A stretch of DNA of 64,000 nucleotides from Bacteroidia bacterium (GTDB lineage: Bacteria > Bacteroidota > Bacteroidia > Flavobacteriales > Flavobacteriaceae). This document shows, piece by piece, positions 53,344 to 63,097 of the stretch; position 1 is the stretch's first letter, and every line of letters begins with the position of its first letter. The position numbers and the translations under genes are program-made. The stretch spans positions 186,001-250,000 of the forward strand of contig JAUICK010000002.1 of the NCBI GenBank assembly GCA_030427865.1, given 5' to 3'. Under the pieces are notes generated by a model. The model saw only the letters and a program-made list of their open reading frames with translations. It had not been told where the DNA came from and did not search any database.

Positions 53344-53393
53344 TTACTCTTTTAAGAGTAAATATTAAGCTAAAATTTACACTTAAATTTTAG
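53344..53393 (+). promoter_or_regulatory. Structured 5' leader of speA
   Basis: Two hairpins precede the GTG start of speA: a TTACTCT/AGAGTAA hairpin with a 4-nt loop and a 9-bp CTAAAATTT/AAATTTTAG stem with an ACACTT loop. Neither has a following T run, so they do not look like simple terminators. Polyamine-linked control is possible but not shown. Confidence 0.4.
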
Positions 53394-53430
53394 TCCTAAT
53401 TAAATTTATCATACAATTTATTTTAAAAAA

Positions 53431-54882
53431 GTGAACACAAAATACATCGATTTAATCGAACAAACATTCGATTTTCCTCAACAGGAATTTAAAACTGAAA
53501 ACAACAAATTGTTTTGGCATGGTATTAATTTAATGGAATTAACTCAACAATATGGAGCTCCATTAAAATTTACTTACTTACCAAAAATCTCAGAAAACAT
53601 CAACAAAGCAAAAAGTTGGTTTCAACAAAGTATGGAAAAGCACAACTATAAAGGGAAATACTTTTATAGTTATTGTACAAAAAGCGCTCATTTTAAACAT
53701 GTTTTACAAGAAGCTTTAAAAAATGATATTCATATAGAAACATCTTCTGCTTTTGATATAGATATTGTAAATAATTTAAAAAAAGAGGGTAAAATAAAAA
53801 ACAATACGTTTATAATTTGTAATGGTTTTAAAAGAGATCAATACATTAAAAATATTGGATATTTAATTAATTCTGGTCATCAAAACTGTATTCCTATTAT
53901 AGATAATTACGAGGAATTACCATTATTGCAAAAAGAAACTTCTAAACCATTAAAAGTTGGTATTAGAATTGCATCAGAAGAAGAACCAAAATTTGAATTT
54001 TATACTTCGAGATTAGGTATTGGATATAAAAATATTGTCTCATTTTATGAGCGTGAAATTGCTAAAAATGAGCAAGTTGATTTAAAAATGCTCCATTTTT
54101 TTATCAATACAGGAATCAAAGACAATGCCTATTATTGGAATGAATTGTTAAAATGTTTAAACGTATATATCAACCTAAAAAAAGTTTGTCCAACCTTAGA
54201 TACCTTAAATATTGGTGGTGGTTTCCCAATAAAAAATTCATTAGGTTTTGATTATGATTACGAGTATATGATTGATGAAATTATCAATCAAATTAAACAA
54301 GCATGCGATGAAGCTAACGTTAAAGTACCACATATTTTTACAGAATTTGGTAGTTTTACAGTAGGAGAGTCTGGAGCAGCTATTTATGAAGTGCTGTATC
54401 AGAAAAAACAAAACGATCGTGAGCGTTGGAACATGATTAACTCATCATTTATTACAACTTTACCAGACTCTTGGGCTATTAACAAACGTTTTATAATGTT
54501 GCCCATAAATAAATGGAATCACAAATACGAACGTGTATTATTAGGCGGTTTAACCTGTGATAGCGATGATTATTACAATTCAGAGCAACATGTAAACGGA
54601 ATTTATTTGCCTATTTATGAAAAAGAGAAACCTTTATATATAGGTTTTTTTAACACAGGTGCGTATCAAGAAACTATTGGTGGTTTTGGAGGTTTGCAAC
54701 ACTGTTTAATTCCGCATCCAAAACACCTGCTAATTGATAGAGATGAAAATGGAAATATTTCAATTAAAATTTTTAAAGAACAACAAAAAAGTAGCGAATT
54801 GCTCTCTATCTTAGGGTATGTAGAAGCTACACAAAAAGAAGAAAAAATAGTGAAAGAAGAAGAAATTATTAAGTATTATTAA
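53431..54882 (+). CDS. speA: Arginine decarboxylase, fold III (GTG start)
   Basis: This PLP-dependent alanine-racemase-type decarboxylase converts arginine to agmatine. The 483-residue protein has KGKYFYSYCTKSAHFKH with the PLP lysine near residue 79, LNIGGGFP (PLP phosphate) near 262, and a C-terminal GAYQETIGGFGG. It lies 1 nt before agmatinase, confirming the arginine-agmatine-putrescine route. It is shorter than the Escherichia coli biosynthetic SpeA, so a related amino-acid decarboxylase is possible, but the neighbour favours arginine. Confidence 0.88.
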   Translation: MNTKYIDLIEQTFDFPQQEFKTENNKLFWHGINLMELTQQYGAPLKFTYLPKISENINKAKSWFQQSMEKHNYKGKYFYSYCTKSAHFKHVLQEALKNDIHIETSSAFDIDIVNNLKKEGKIKNNTFIICNGFKRDQYIKNIGYLINSGHQNCIPIIDNYEELPLLQKETSKPLKVGIRIASEEEPKFEFYTSRLGIGYKNIVSFYEREIAKNEQVDLKMLHFFINTGIKDNAYYWNELLKCLNVYINLKKVCPTLDTLNIGGGFPIKNSLGFDYDYEYMIDEIINQIKQACDEANVKVPHIFTEFGSFTVGESGAAIYEVLYQKKQNDRERWNMINSSFITTLPDSWAINKRFIMLPINKWNHKYERVLLGGLTCDSDDYYNSEQHVNGIYLPIYEKEKPLYIGFFNTGAYQETIGGFGGLQHCLIPHPKHLLIDRDENGNISIKIFKEQQKSSELLSILGYVEATQKEEKIVKEEEIIKYY

Positions 54883-54883
54883 A

Positions 54884-55828
54884 ATGGAAACTAAAAAAAC
54901 TTATGCAGGCATTCCACAGGAGTTTGGAAACCTATCAGCATCAAAAATTGTAATTATTCCTGTTCCTTATGATGGAACAAGCACATGGCAAAAAGGAGCA
55001 GATAAAGGGCCACAAGCATTTTTAGAAGCATCAGAAAACATGGAATTGTATGACATAGAAACCGATTCTGAAGTTTATAAAGAAGGAATTTTCTTAGCAG
55101 AAGCAATTACCGAAAACTCATCTCCAGAAGCTGTAGTTGAAGCTGTACATCAAGAAACTAAAAAATACATCAACAGAAATAAATTTGTTACTGTTTTCGG
55201 AGGAGAACATTCTATTTCTATAGGTACAATAAGAGCATTTAATGAGTGCTTTTCTAATTTAACTGTATTGCATATAGATGCACATGCAGATTTACGTAAA
55301 GAATATGAGGGTTCAAAATGCAATCATGCTTGTGCTGTATATGAGGCAAATCAAACTACAAATTTAGTACAAGTTGGTATTAGAAGCATGGATATTTCTG
55401 AAAAGAGAACAATGAATTCTGATAAGGTTTTCTTTGCTCATGATATGGCAGTAAACGAAGATTGGATGGAAGATGTGATAGATCAATTAACTAACAATGT
55501 GTTTATTACGTTTGATTTAGATGCTTTAGATCCATCAATTATGCCTTCTACTGGAACACCAGAACCTGGAGGTCTGTTTTATTATGAAACCTTAGATTTT
55601 TTAAAACAAGTTTTCGAACAAAAAAATGTAGTAGGTTTTGATATGGTAGAATTATGCCCAAATGTAAATGAAAAGTCGTCAGATTTTTTAGCTGCAAAAC
55701 TTTTCTATAAAATGCTGGGGTATAAGTTTGCATCTAATGATGATTCTTATGATAATGATGAAGATTTAGATAATATGAACCCTTTTAGTAAATTATCTAA
55801 GTTTAAAAATCAAGATGACGAATTTTAA
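54884..55828 (+). CDS. speB: Agmatinase
   Basis: This ureohydrolase converts agmatine to putrescine and urea with two Mn2+ ions. The 314-residue protein shows GGEHSISIG, HIDAHADLR and TFDLDALDPSIMPSTGTPEP, which together carry all six metal-binding His/Asp residues. Its end overlaps the following RMD1-like gene by 14 bp. The C-terminal tail is acidic. Confidence 0.94.
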   Translation: METKKTYAGIPQEFGNLSASKIVIIPVPYDGTSTWQKGADKGPQAFLEASENMELYDIETDSEVYKEGIFLAEAITENSSPEAVVEAVHQETKKYINRNKFVTVFGGEHSISIGTIRAFNECFSNLTVLHIDAHADLRKEYEGSKCNHACAVYEANQTTNLVQVGIRSMDISEKRTMNSDKVFFAHDMAVNEDWMEDVIDQLTNNVFITFDLDALDPSIMPSTGTPEPGGLFYYETLDFLKQVFEQKNVVGFDMVELCPNVNEKSSDFLAAKLFYKMLGYKFASNDDSYDNDEDLDNMNPFSKLSKFKNQDDEF

Positions 55829-56594
55829 AACTTTTGATAAAATACCTGTTGTTGCTTATCAGTTAGAAAAGGCAATAGATTTACAACACTTTCGAGAAAG
55901 TTGCAGTTATTTTTTAGCCAAAAGAGAACATTCATTTCTGCTATATCAAATTAAAGAAGACACTTTTATGTATGTAAAAGATTATGGAAGTGTTGTGTTT
56001 TTAAATTGCAATAATAATCTTGTTATTAGTATTTTAAGAGAACTTAAGGGTGGTGATTTGCCAAAAGATTTACCAAAAGAAACCTATCTAATTGAAAAAG
56101 GAAACGAATTAGAAGTAGATTTTGGTAAAATTGTAATCAATCAACTAAATTTAGATGTAGCACACATTATCATGTTAAATTTGGCACAATCTGTAGCCCT
56201 AACTAATTATGTAAATGCTACCTCTAGCTTAAATGAAAGTACTTCTATGTATGTAAATCAATTAGAAACATCAGGAAATATAAAGTTGTCAAAAAAGGAT
56301 ATGCGTATTTTTATTGGTAAAACCATGAATCTAAAAAATAGTATTTCTGAGAACTTATTTATTTTTGATTCTTCCGATTTGGCTTGGTCTAAAGAACATT
56401 TATCTAAATTAGATTATCAATTAAAAGACGAGTTAGATATTGTAAAACGTCATCAAGGATTACAATTTAGTTTAGGAGTTGTAAAAGAGAATTTAGATTT
56501 ATTTCAAGGTATTTTACAGCATAAATACAGTAGTATGTTAGAGTGGATTATTATTATTTTAATCTTATTCGAAGTTGTACAAATTTTTTTATAA
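55815..56594 (+). CDS. RMD1/DUF155-family membrane-anchored protein
   Basis: The 259-residue protein matches the RMD1/DUF155 family seen mainly in eukaryotic mitochondria and some bacteria: a soluble N-terminal domain (about 1-100), a long helical region (about 130-225), and a C-terminal hydrophobic anchor, MLEWIIIILILFEVVQIFL. The LEW-II-LILFE block and a preceding YSSM are hallmarks. It overlaps agmatinase by 14 bp, and the deoxyhypusine-synthase-like gene starts 17 nt after its stop, so it belongs to this operon. A link to polyamines is new to me; the function is unknown. Confidence 0.72.
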   Translation: MTNFKTFDKIPVVAYQLEKAIDLQHFRESCSYFLAKREHSFLLYQIKEDTFMYVKDYGSVVFLNCNNNLVISILRELKGGDLPKDLPKETYLIEKGNELEVDFGKIVINQLNLDVAHIIMLNLAQSVALTNYVNATSSLNESTSMYVNQLETSGNIKLSKKDMRIFIGKTMNLKNSISENLFIFDSSDLAWSKEHLSKLDYQLKDELDIVKRHQGLQFSLGVVKENLDLFQGILQHKYSSMLEWIIIILILFEVVQIFL

Positions 56595-56611
56595 TTAAAG
56601 AACAAATAAAA

Positions 56612-57580
56612 GTGAATAAACCAATTACAAATTTTATTGAAAAATATTTTTTACACTTTAATGCAGCAGCTTTGGTTGATGCAGCTAAAGGGTATGAAAT
56701 GCAATTAAAACAAGGCTCTAAAATGCTAATTTCTTTAGCAGGAGCTATGAGTACAGCAGAATTAGGTAAAATTTTTGCAGAAATAATTCGTAAAGATAAA
56801 GTACATATTATTTCTTGTACAGGTGCTAATTTAGAAGAAGATATTATGAATTTAGTTGCACATTCTCACTACAAAAGAGTACCAAATTATAGAGATTTAA
56901 CTCCGCAAGAAGAATGGAATTTATTAGAAAAAGGATTAAATAGAGTAACAGATACATGTATACCAGAAGAGGAAGCTTTTAGAAGAATACAAGAACATAT
57001 TGTTAAAATCTGGAAAGATGCAGAAGCCAATGAAGAACGTTATTTTCCTCATGAGTTTATGTATAAGTTATTGTTATCTGGAGTATTAGAGCAGTATTAT
57101 GAAATAGATATCAAAGATTCTTGGATGTATGCAGCTGCAAAAAAGAACTTGCCTATGGTAGTTCCTGGTTGGGAAGACTCAACCATGGGCAATATTTTTG
57201 CTTCTTATGTTTTAAAGGGAGAATTAAAAGCAAGCACCATGAAATCTGGAATAGAATACATGACTTTTTTAGCAGATTGGTACACAGAAAATTCAAATAA
57301 TAGTATTGGTTTCTTTCAAATAGGAGGTGGTATTGCTGGTGATTTTCCAATTTGTGTGGTGCCTATGCTGTATCAAGACATGGAAAGATATGACACTCCA
57401 TTTTGGAGCTATTTCTGCCAAATTTCAGACTCTACTACAAGTTATGGTTCGTACTCAGGAGCTGTACCTAATGAAAAAATAACATGGGGAAAATTAGATA
57501 TAGACACCCCAAAATTTATTATAGAAAGTGATGCAACCATTGTTGCGCCTCTTATATTTGCTTATATATTAGAAATGTAA
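56612..57580 (+). CDS. Deoxyhypusine-synthase-like protein (GTG start)
   Basis: This 322-residue homologue of deoxyhypusine synthase starts at GTG 56612 (MNKPITNFIEKYFLHFNAAA). Family motifs include LISLAGAMSTAELGK, HIISCTGANLEEDI, GGGIAGDFPICVVPM and the catalytic-lysine segment ITWGKLDID (Lys about 294). Bacteria have no hypusine, and bacterial homologues are often homospermidine synthases or unknown. Its location after speA and speB fits a polyamine aminobutyl transfer. Whether it modifies a protein or makes a free polyamine cannot be decided here. The earlier ATG in frame overlaps the RMD1 gene and is unlikely. Confidence 0.88.
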   Translation: MNKPITNFIEKYFLHFNAAALVDAAKGYEMQLKQGSKMLISLAGAMSTAELGKIFAEIIRKDKVHIISCTGANLEEDIMNLVAHSHYKRVPNYRDLTPQEEWNLLEKGLNRVTDTCIPEEEAFRRIQEHIVKIWKDAEANEERYFPHEFMYKLLLSGVLEQYYEIDIKDSWMYAAAKKNLPMVVPGWEDSTMGNIFASYVLKGELKASTMKSGIEYMTFLADWYTENSNNSIGFFQIGGGIAGDFPICVVPMLYQDMERYDTPFWSYFCQISDSTTSYGSYSGAVPNEKITWGKLDIDTPKFIIESDATIVAPLIFAYILEM

Positions 57581-57585
57581 ATCTT

Positions 57586-57867
57586 ATGAGAAGAGTAATC
57601 GTAGAATACGCAAAATTGACTAAAGACATATTAGATATGTTAATAGAAAAATACCCAGATGGGTATGATTATGAAGATATTATATCTTTTAAAAATTCAA
57701 AAGGGCAAACTGTAAAAGCAGTAGAAGTTAGAACTGAAGACACTGTTTATTTAGTAAAAATTTCTGATAGGTTAGAACAAACTATGGAAGATTATGCTGA
57801 AGATGAAGATTCTTTTAACGATGATAACGAAGATTTAAATATAGACGATATTAAAGATAAAATTTAA
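57586..57867 (+). CDS. Small acidic protein of the polyamine operon
   Basis: The 93-residue cytoplasmic protein is separated by 5 nt from the deoxyhypusine-synthase-like gene. Its first 65 residues look like a folded helix/strand unit (LTKDILDMLIEKYPDGYDYE, then ISFKNSKGQTVKAVEV). The last 25 are almost all Asp and Glu with an amphipathic end (DLNIDDIKDKI). I do not recognise a family. An acidic partner or polyamine-binding protein is only a guess. Confidence 0.65.
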   Translation: MRRVIVEYAKLTKDILDMLIEKYPDGYDYEDIISFKNSKGQTVKAVEVRTEDTVYLVKISDRLEQTMEDYAEDEDSFNDDNEDLNIDDIKDKI

Positions 57868-57875
57868 TGGCTACA

Positions 57876-57904
57876 AAAAAGCTTGAAGTAAATTCAAGCT
57901 TTTT
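57876..57904 (+). terminator. Terminator of the polyamine operon
   Basis: The perfect stem AAAAAGCTTGAA/TTCAAGCTTTTT with a GTAAA loop begins 8 nt after the last stop. Its T-rich arms also serve the convergent lipoprotein gene. Confidence 0.85.
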
Positions 57905-57925
57905 GCTATATTATATTAAAAGAGA

Positions 57926-58432
57926 TTATTTAGGCAATAAAAACTTTACCGAAACAAATTCTAAAGATTGTGTTTGCTCATCATCTAAAGACGTTTCTTT
58001 ATTGTAGATAAAAGAGCATGATGCGTTAGCAGCTATAACAGTACATTTATTCGTATTATCAATATAGTTTTTACTTATCTCAACACCATCTTTACGCATA
58101 ATAAAAATAGGCAATCCTTCTACATCAAAACTATTATTATTTTTTAAAATAACTTCGAATTGCAACTTAGAGGTGTTATTTCCTGTGTTTGCAATAAAAT
58201 TGTAATCAACTAAATTATAAGAAAAGTTTTTTAATACCTCAGAAACTTTATTAAATTCAGTAAAATCGTAATCGCAAGGTAAATCTATCCAGTAAGAAGG
58301 TTCAAAAGTAAACACATTTCCGTTTTTAGTAACATTGTCTGGTACAGCAATTCTCTCTATACAACCATTATCTTGAGAACAACTAAATATAAATAGCGAT
58401 AGAAAAGAAAACAGAATTACTATTTTTTTCAT
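57926..58432 (-). CDS. Hypothetical lipoprotein downstream of fahA
   Basis: The 168-residue protein has a lipoprotein signal MKKIVILFSFLSLFIFSCSQ (Cys about 18). The rest is beta-rich and carries three further Cys residues (in NGCIERIAV, LPCDYDF and NKCTVIAANASC), probably disulfide-linked in the periplasm. It follows fahA by 8 nt and is probably co-transcribed by read-through. I recognise no domain. Confidence 0.7.
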   Translation of the reverse strand: MKKIVILFSFLSLFIFSCSQDNGCIERIAVPDNVTKNGNVFTFEPSYWIDLPCDYDFTEFNKVSEVLKNFSYNLVDYNFIANTGNNTSKLQFEVILKNNNSFDVEGLPIFIMRKDGVEISKNYIDNTNKCTVIAANASCSFIYNKETSLDDEQTQSLEFVSVKFLLPK

Positions 58433-58440
58433 TAAAAAAA

Positions 58441-59718
58441 CTATTTTGCTGGTAGAATTTTACCAATACATTCACCAAAACCAATACGCACTTTCTCATT
58501 TTTACAATGAGCACGCATAATTACAGTATCATTATCATTAATAAACTTGCGTTCTGTTCCGTCTTTTAGTTTAATAGGATTTTGTCCTCTCCAGGTTAAT
58601 TCTAACATAGAACCATAGCTATCTTTTGTTGGGCCAGAAATTGTTCCAGAACCCATCATATCTCCAGCTTCAACAGGGCAACCATTTACAGTATGATGCG
58701 CCAATTGTTGTGCCATTGTCCAATACATATATTTAAAATTAGAATTGGCAACTACAGTTTCTTCACCATTTTCTGGTTTTATACCCACTTGTAAATGAAT
58801 ATCATAACTTCCTTTTCCTTCTTGTCTTAAATAAGGTAAAGGCTCATGAACTTGTTTAGGATTACCTACTCTAAAAGGCTCTAAAGCATCTAAAGTAACA
58901 ATCCAAGGAGAAATAGTTGAAGCAAAGTTTTTTCCTAAAAATGGGCCTAAAGGAACATATTCCCAAGCTTGAATATCTCTTGCAGACCAATCGTTAAATT
59001 GTACTAACCCAAAAATATATTCTTCTGCTTCTTCAATAGGAATTCTCTCTCCTAAAACATTTGCATCTGTAGTAATAAAAGCCATTTCCAATTCAAAATC
59101 TAATAATTTACTTGGGCCAAAATTAGGAGTAATTTCTCCTTCATTAGGTTTAGATTGCCCAAAAGGTCTACGAATTGGTGTTCCAGAAGGAACAATAGAT
59201 GAACTTCTACCATGATAACCAATAGGAACCTGTAACCAGTTTGGAAATAAAGCATTTTCTGGGTCTCTAAACAACGAACCTACATTTGTTGCGTGCTCTT
59301 TACTTGCATAGAAATCTGTATAATCGCCAACAGCAACAGGCAATAGCATTTCTACTTCATCCATTCTAAAGATAATTTTATCTTTGTGAGCAGCATTATC
59401 ACGTAAACTTCCATTAGTTACATCAAAAACTTCTGCAATTCTATTTCTTACCAAACGCCAAGTTTTACGACCATCAGCAATAAAATCATTTAGATTATCT
59501 TGTAAAAAGATATCATCAGTTAGCGGAATTCCATCAAAATAACCCAATTGATGAAATGCGCCTAAATCTATGGCATAATCGCCAATTCTACTACCAATAG
59601 TAATTATATCATCTCTTGTAATAAATACTCCAAAAGGGATATTTTGAATTGGAAAATCTGAATTTTCATTTACTTTTAACCAAGATTTACGATTAGGATT
59701 GTTTGCTGTTATGACCAT
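58441..59718 (-). CDS. fahA: Fumarylacetoacetase
   Basis: FahA catalyses the last step of tyrosine degradation, splitting fumarylacetoacetate to fumarate and acetoacetate. The 425-residue protein has the N-terminal domain (about 1-120) and the FAH catalytic domain (about 125-420) with YHGRSSSIVPSG, LDFELEMAF, FNDWSARDIQAWEYVPLGPF and GDMMGSGTISGP, which hold the metal and acid-base residues. It is divergent from glyA. Other tyrosine catabolism genes are not in the window. Confidence 0.95.
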   Translation of the reverse strand: MVITANNPNRKSWLKVNENSDFPIQNIPFGVFITRDDIITIGSRIGDYAIDLGAFHQLGYFDGIPLTDDIFLQDNLNDFIADGRKTWRLVRNRIAEVFDVTNGSLRDNAAHKDKIIFRMDEVEMLLPVAVGDYTDFYASKEHATNVGSLFRDPENALFPNWLQVPIGYHGRSSSIVPSGTPIRRPFGQSKPNEGEITPNFGPSKLLDFELEMAFITTDANVLGERIPIEEAEEYIFGLVQFNDWSARDIQAWEYVPLGPFLGKNFASTISPWIVTLDALEPFRVGNPKQVHEPLPYLRQEGKGSYDIHLQVGIKPENGEETVVANSNFKYMYWTMAQQLAHHTVNGCPVEAGDMMGSGTISGPTKDSYGSMLELTWRGQNPIKLKDGTERKFINDNDTVIMRAHCKNEKVRIGFGECIGKILPAK

Positions 59719-59884
59719 TTTAAATAGATTTATTTTTTACCAAACCTACATAATTTTTTTTCATTTTTAAATAAAAAAACAATGAAAAATTCATTTTTAA
59801 CACTCCTTTTTTCTGAAATATATAATTCTTTTTAAAAATCTTAAAATATAAATAAAACATGTTTTTTTCGAATTTGTTTTTTGC

Positions 59885-59892
59885 TATTTTTG
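59885..59892 (+). promoter_or_regulatory. -7 promoter element of glyA
   Basis: TATTTTTG matches TAnnTTTG and lies 23 nt before the glyA ATG. It overlaps an in-frame upstream extension from 59859, which therefore is not translated. The -33 box is only T-rich. Confidence 0.45.
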
Positions 59893-59915
59893 ATGCTTCT
59901 ATAAAAAAACCTACA

Positions 59916-61190
59916 ATGCAATTAGACAATACTATTTTTGACCTTATTGAGGAAGAAAAAGAAAGACAATTAAATGGCTTAGAATTAATCGCTTCAGAGA
60001 ATTTTGTTAGCGACCAAGTAATGAGAGCTCAGGGATCTATTTTAACCAACAAATATGCAGAAGGATATCCTGGAAAAAGATATTATGGCGGTTGTGAAGT
60101 AGTTGATGTTATCGAACAAATAGCTATAGATAGAGCTAAAGAGCTGTTTGGTGCAGAATATGTAAATGTACAACCACATTCAGGTTCACAGGCAAATACA
60201 GCTGTTTTTGCAGCATGTTTAAAACCAGGTGATAAAATATTAGGTTTCGATTTATCTCATGGAGGGCATTTAACGCATGGGTCTCCTGTAAATTTCTCTG
60301 GTAAATTGTATCAAACATCTTTTTACGGAGTAGAGAAGGAGACAGGGGTTTTGAACTACGATAAAATTCAAGAAACAGCAACTAAAGAACTACCAAACTT
60401 AATAATAGCAGGCGCTTCTGCTTACTCAAGAGATATTGATTTTAAGTGTTTTAGAGAAATTGCAGATAGTGTTGGTGCTATTTTAATGGCAGATATTTCT
60501 CATCCAGCAGGTTTAATTGCTAAAGGTATTTTAAACGACCCATTACCTCACTGTCATGTAGTTACCACAACAACTCATAAAACTTTGCGAGGCCCAAGAG
60601 GTGGTATGATTATGATTGGTAAAGATTTTGATAATCCTTTTGGAGAAACTTTAAAATCTGGTAAGCCTAAAAAAATGTCAACATTAATCAATTCTGCTGT
60701 TTTTCCTGGTAATCAAGGAGGACCCTTAGAGCATGTTATTGCAGCTAAAGCAATTGCTTTTGGAGAGGCTTTAACTGATGAGTTTTTAGAATACCAAATT
60801 CAAGTTAAACAAAATGCTGCTGCTATGGCAAAAGAGTTTGTAAATAGAGGTTATAATTTAATTTCTGGTGGTACAGACAACCACTGTATGTTAATCGATT
60901 TAAGAAATAAAGATATTTCTGGTAAAGATGCAGAAATTGCTTTAGGTAAAGCAGATATTACTGTAAACAAAAACATGGTGCCTTTTGATGATAAATCTCC
61001 ATTTGTAACTTCTGGAATTCGTTTAGGTACAGCTGCTGTTACTACTCGTGGTTTAGTAGAAGAAGACATGATTCAAGTAGTTGCTTTTATAGATGAAGCA
61101 ATTCAAAATGCTACTAATGATGAAGTTTTACATGAAATTGGTGAACGAGTTTCAGATATGATGAGCTCAAGAAGATTATTTGTGATGTAA
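59916..61190 (+). CDS. glyA: Serine hydroxymethyltransferase
   Basis: This PLP enzyme interconverts serine and glycine with tetrahydrofolate, the main source of one-carbon units. The 424-residue product starts at [20 protein letters not shown] and carries the family motifs [44 protein letters not shown] (PLP lysine) and [14 protein letters not shown]. The start at 59916 is chosen from family N-termini and the promoter. It is a single gene with a terminator after it. Confidence 0.97.
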   Translation: MQLDNTIFDLIEEEKERQLNGLELIASENFVSDQVMRAQGSILTNKYAEGYPGKRYYGGCEVVDVIEQIAIDRAKELFGAEYVNVQPHSGSQANTAVFAACLKPGDKILGFDLSHGGHLTHGSPVNFSGKLYQTSFYGVEKETGVLNYDKIQETATKELPNLIIAGASAYSRDIDFKCFREIADSVGAILMADISHPAGLIAKGILNDPLPHCHVVTTTTHKTLRGPRGGMIMIGKDFDNPFGETLKSGKPKKMSTLINSAVFPGNQGGPLEHVIAAKAIAFGEALTDEFLEYQIQVKQNAAAMAKEFVNRGYNLISGGTDNHCMLIDLRNKDISGKDAEIALGKADITVNKNMVPFDDKSPFVTSGIRLGTAAVTTRGLVEEDMIQVVAFIDEAIQNATNDEVLHEIGERVSDMMSSRRLFVM

Positions 61191-61212
61191 TCTTTAAAGG
61201 ATAAAACTTTAG

Positions 61213-61243
61213 AAGCATCAAGATTTTTCTTGGTGCTTTTTTT
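61213..61243 (+). terminator. Terminator after glyA
   Basis: The stem AAGCATCAAGA/TCTTGGTGCTT (one G-T pair) with a TTTT loop is followed by seven Ts. It begins 23 nt after the stop. Confidence 0.82.
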
Positions 61244-61290
61244 ATGTTAATTTTATGTAAATTTGACTTTTATTTAAGTACCTAACAATC

Positions 61291-63005
61291 ATGAAAAAAA
61301 TTGTTTTCTTTCTTTTAATTGTCCCAAATCTCTGTTGGTCTCAACTAAAATTTTCTGATATGGCTTCTGGGTCTAGCTTAGATTTTACCTTTGGTGCAGG
61401 AGTATATGCAGGAGGCGTTTCTTTTGCAGATTATAATAATGATGGTTGGGACGATTTAACAATAGCTACAGAAACTGGTAAAGCCGTTCGTTTTTTTAAA
61501 AATAATTCAGGTGTTTTTGTAGAAGATACAGCAATATCTATTAATGACGGAAATTTAGAAACCAAGCAAATTATTTGGGTAGATTTTGATAATGATAATG
61601 ACAAAGATTTATTCTTAACAAGTAGAGAAGGTACTATTAAATTATTTAGAAATGATGGTAATTTTTCTTTTCAAGATATTTCTTCCCAAGCAGGATTAAC
61701 TTTATTTGCATCCTCTACTTGGGGAGCTTCTTTTGGAGATTTTAACAACGATGGTTTTTTAGATATCTTTCTTGCTTTTTTAAAAACAGGTAACACACAG
61801 CCTAATGCTTTGCTAAAAAATAATGGAGATGGTACTTTTACAAATGTTAGTGCAAGTGCAGGTATCAATCAAATTAACGATGCTACATTTTGTGCAGCTT
61901 TTTTTGATTATAATAATGATGGTTTTCAAGATATTTTTGTAACAAACCATAAATACGATCAAAGTTATTTATATAAAAACAATGGAAACGAAACGTTCAC
62001 AGATGTTAGCGTAAGCACTAACGCCAATATTTTTGCAGATGGCATGTCATCAACTATTGGAGATTATAATAATGATGGTTGGTTTGATGTATATGTAACC
62101 AATTCTCGCGCAGGAAATTTTCATTTAAAAAATAATGGAAATAATACATTTACAAGAGTAGAAGATGATATGGGAACTAAATTTTCTAATGTATCTTGGG
62201 TGCCGTTTTTTTAGATGCTGATAACGATTCTTATCTAGATTTGTACGTTAGTGGTCAAGAAGATGGAACAGACAATTTATTACCGTCAGCATTTTATAAA
62301 AATAATAATAATCTTAGTTTTTTTATTCCTAATGATATAGGGTTAGAAAATGATAAAAGAAGAAGTTTTGCAAATGCTATTGGAGATGTTAATAATGATG
62401 GATTGCCAGAAATATTTGTTGTAAATGAGAATCAAAGTAACTTTCTTTGGAAAAACGAAACTACTACAACTAACAATTGGTTAAAAGTTAAATTAATAGG
62501 AGTAGATAGTAATAAAGATGGTATTGGAAATAGAATAGAAGTTTTTGCTAATGGCAAAGCTCAATATAGATATACTCTCTGTGGAGAAGGTTATTTAGGA
62601 CAAAACTCTTCTTACGAATTTTTTGGTTTAGCCAATGCAACTGCCATTGATTATGTTAAAGTTACTTGGAATAAATCTGGTAATGTCGAAATAATTCAAA
62701 ATATTGATGTTAATAAATCGATTACAATTAAAGAAGGTAATGGTATTCTCTCAACTAAAAATGTGCCAATAACCAATATTAATGTTTATCCAAACCCTAA
62801 CAATACCGGAAAGTATAAAGTTTTTTTTAACAACAACACTCACAAAGAGCTTTCTGTTTTCGATGTTTCTGGAAGAAATACTTTTAAGTTAAAAACATCG
62901 CAAGAATCCATTCAATTAGATTTATCTTCCTTTTCCAAAGGAATCTATTTTTTAAAAGTTCATTCAGAAAATAAACTTAAAACCTTTAAATTAATTAAAA
63001 ATTAA
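61291..63005 (+). pseudogene. Frameshifted FG-GAP/ASPIC-UnbV protein with type IX secretion signal
   Basis: Two overlapping frames form one broken gene of about 570 residues. The first (61291-62214) has a signal peptide (MKKIVFFLLIVPNLCWSQ) and five or more FG-GAP/VCBS repeats with calcium-loop motifs such as FADYNNDGWDDL. The second (62196-63005) continues the same repeats (FLDADNDSYLDLYV), then an ASPIC/UnbV domain (about its residues 90-170) and a C-terminal type IX secretion sorting domain with VYPNPNN and a final LKTFKLIKN. They join at a run of three Gs (62198-62200). One extra G would restore SWGAVFLDADND. This may be a real single-base loss or a read error. It was probably a cell-surface or secreted adhesin-like protein. 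Confidence 0.82.
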
Positions 63006-63097
63006 GTTTTATTTTTTAGCTAAAGTAATAGGATGATATTTATCATATTTAAATTATAGCTTTTTTCCGTACTTCGTTGTGATACAATACGTTCATT

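Noticed and set aside
59720..59929. Minus-strand ORF of 69 codons between fahA and glyA
   Set aside because: It is an AT-rich Lys/Phe/Asn string over the glyA promoter, with no homology pattern.
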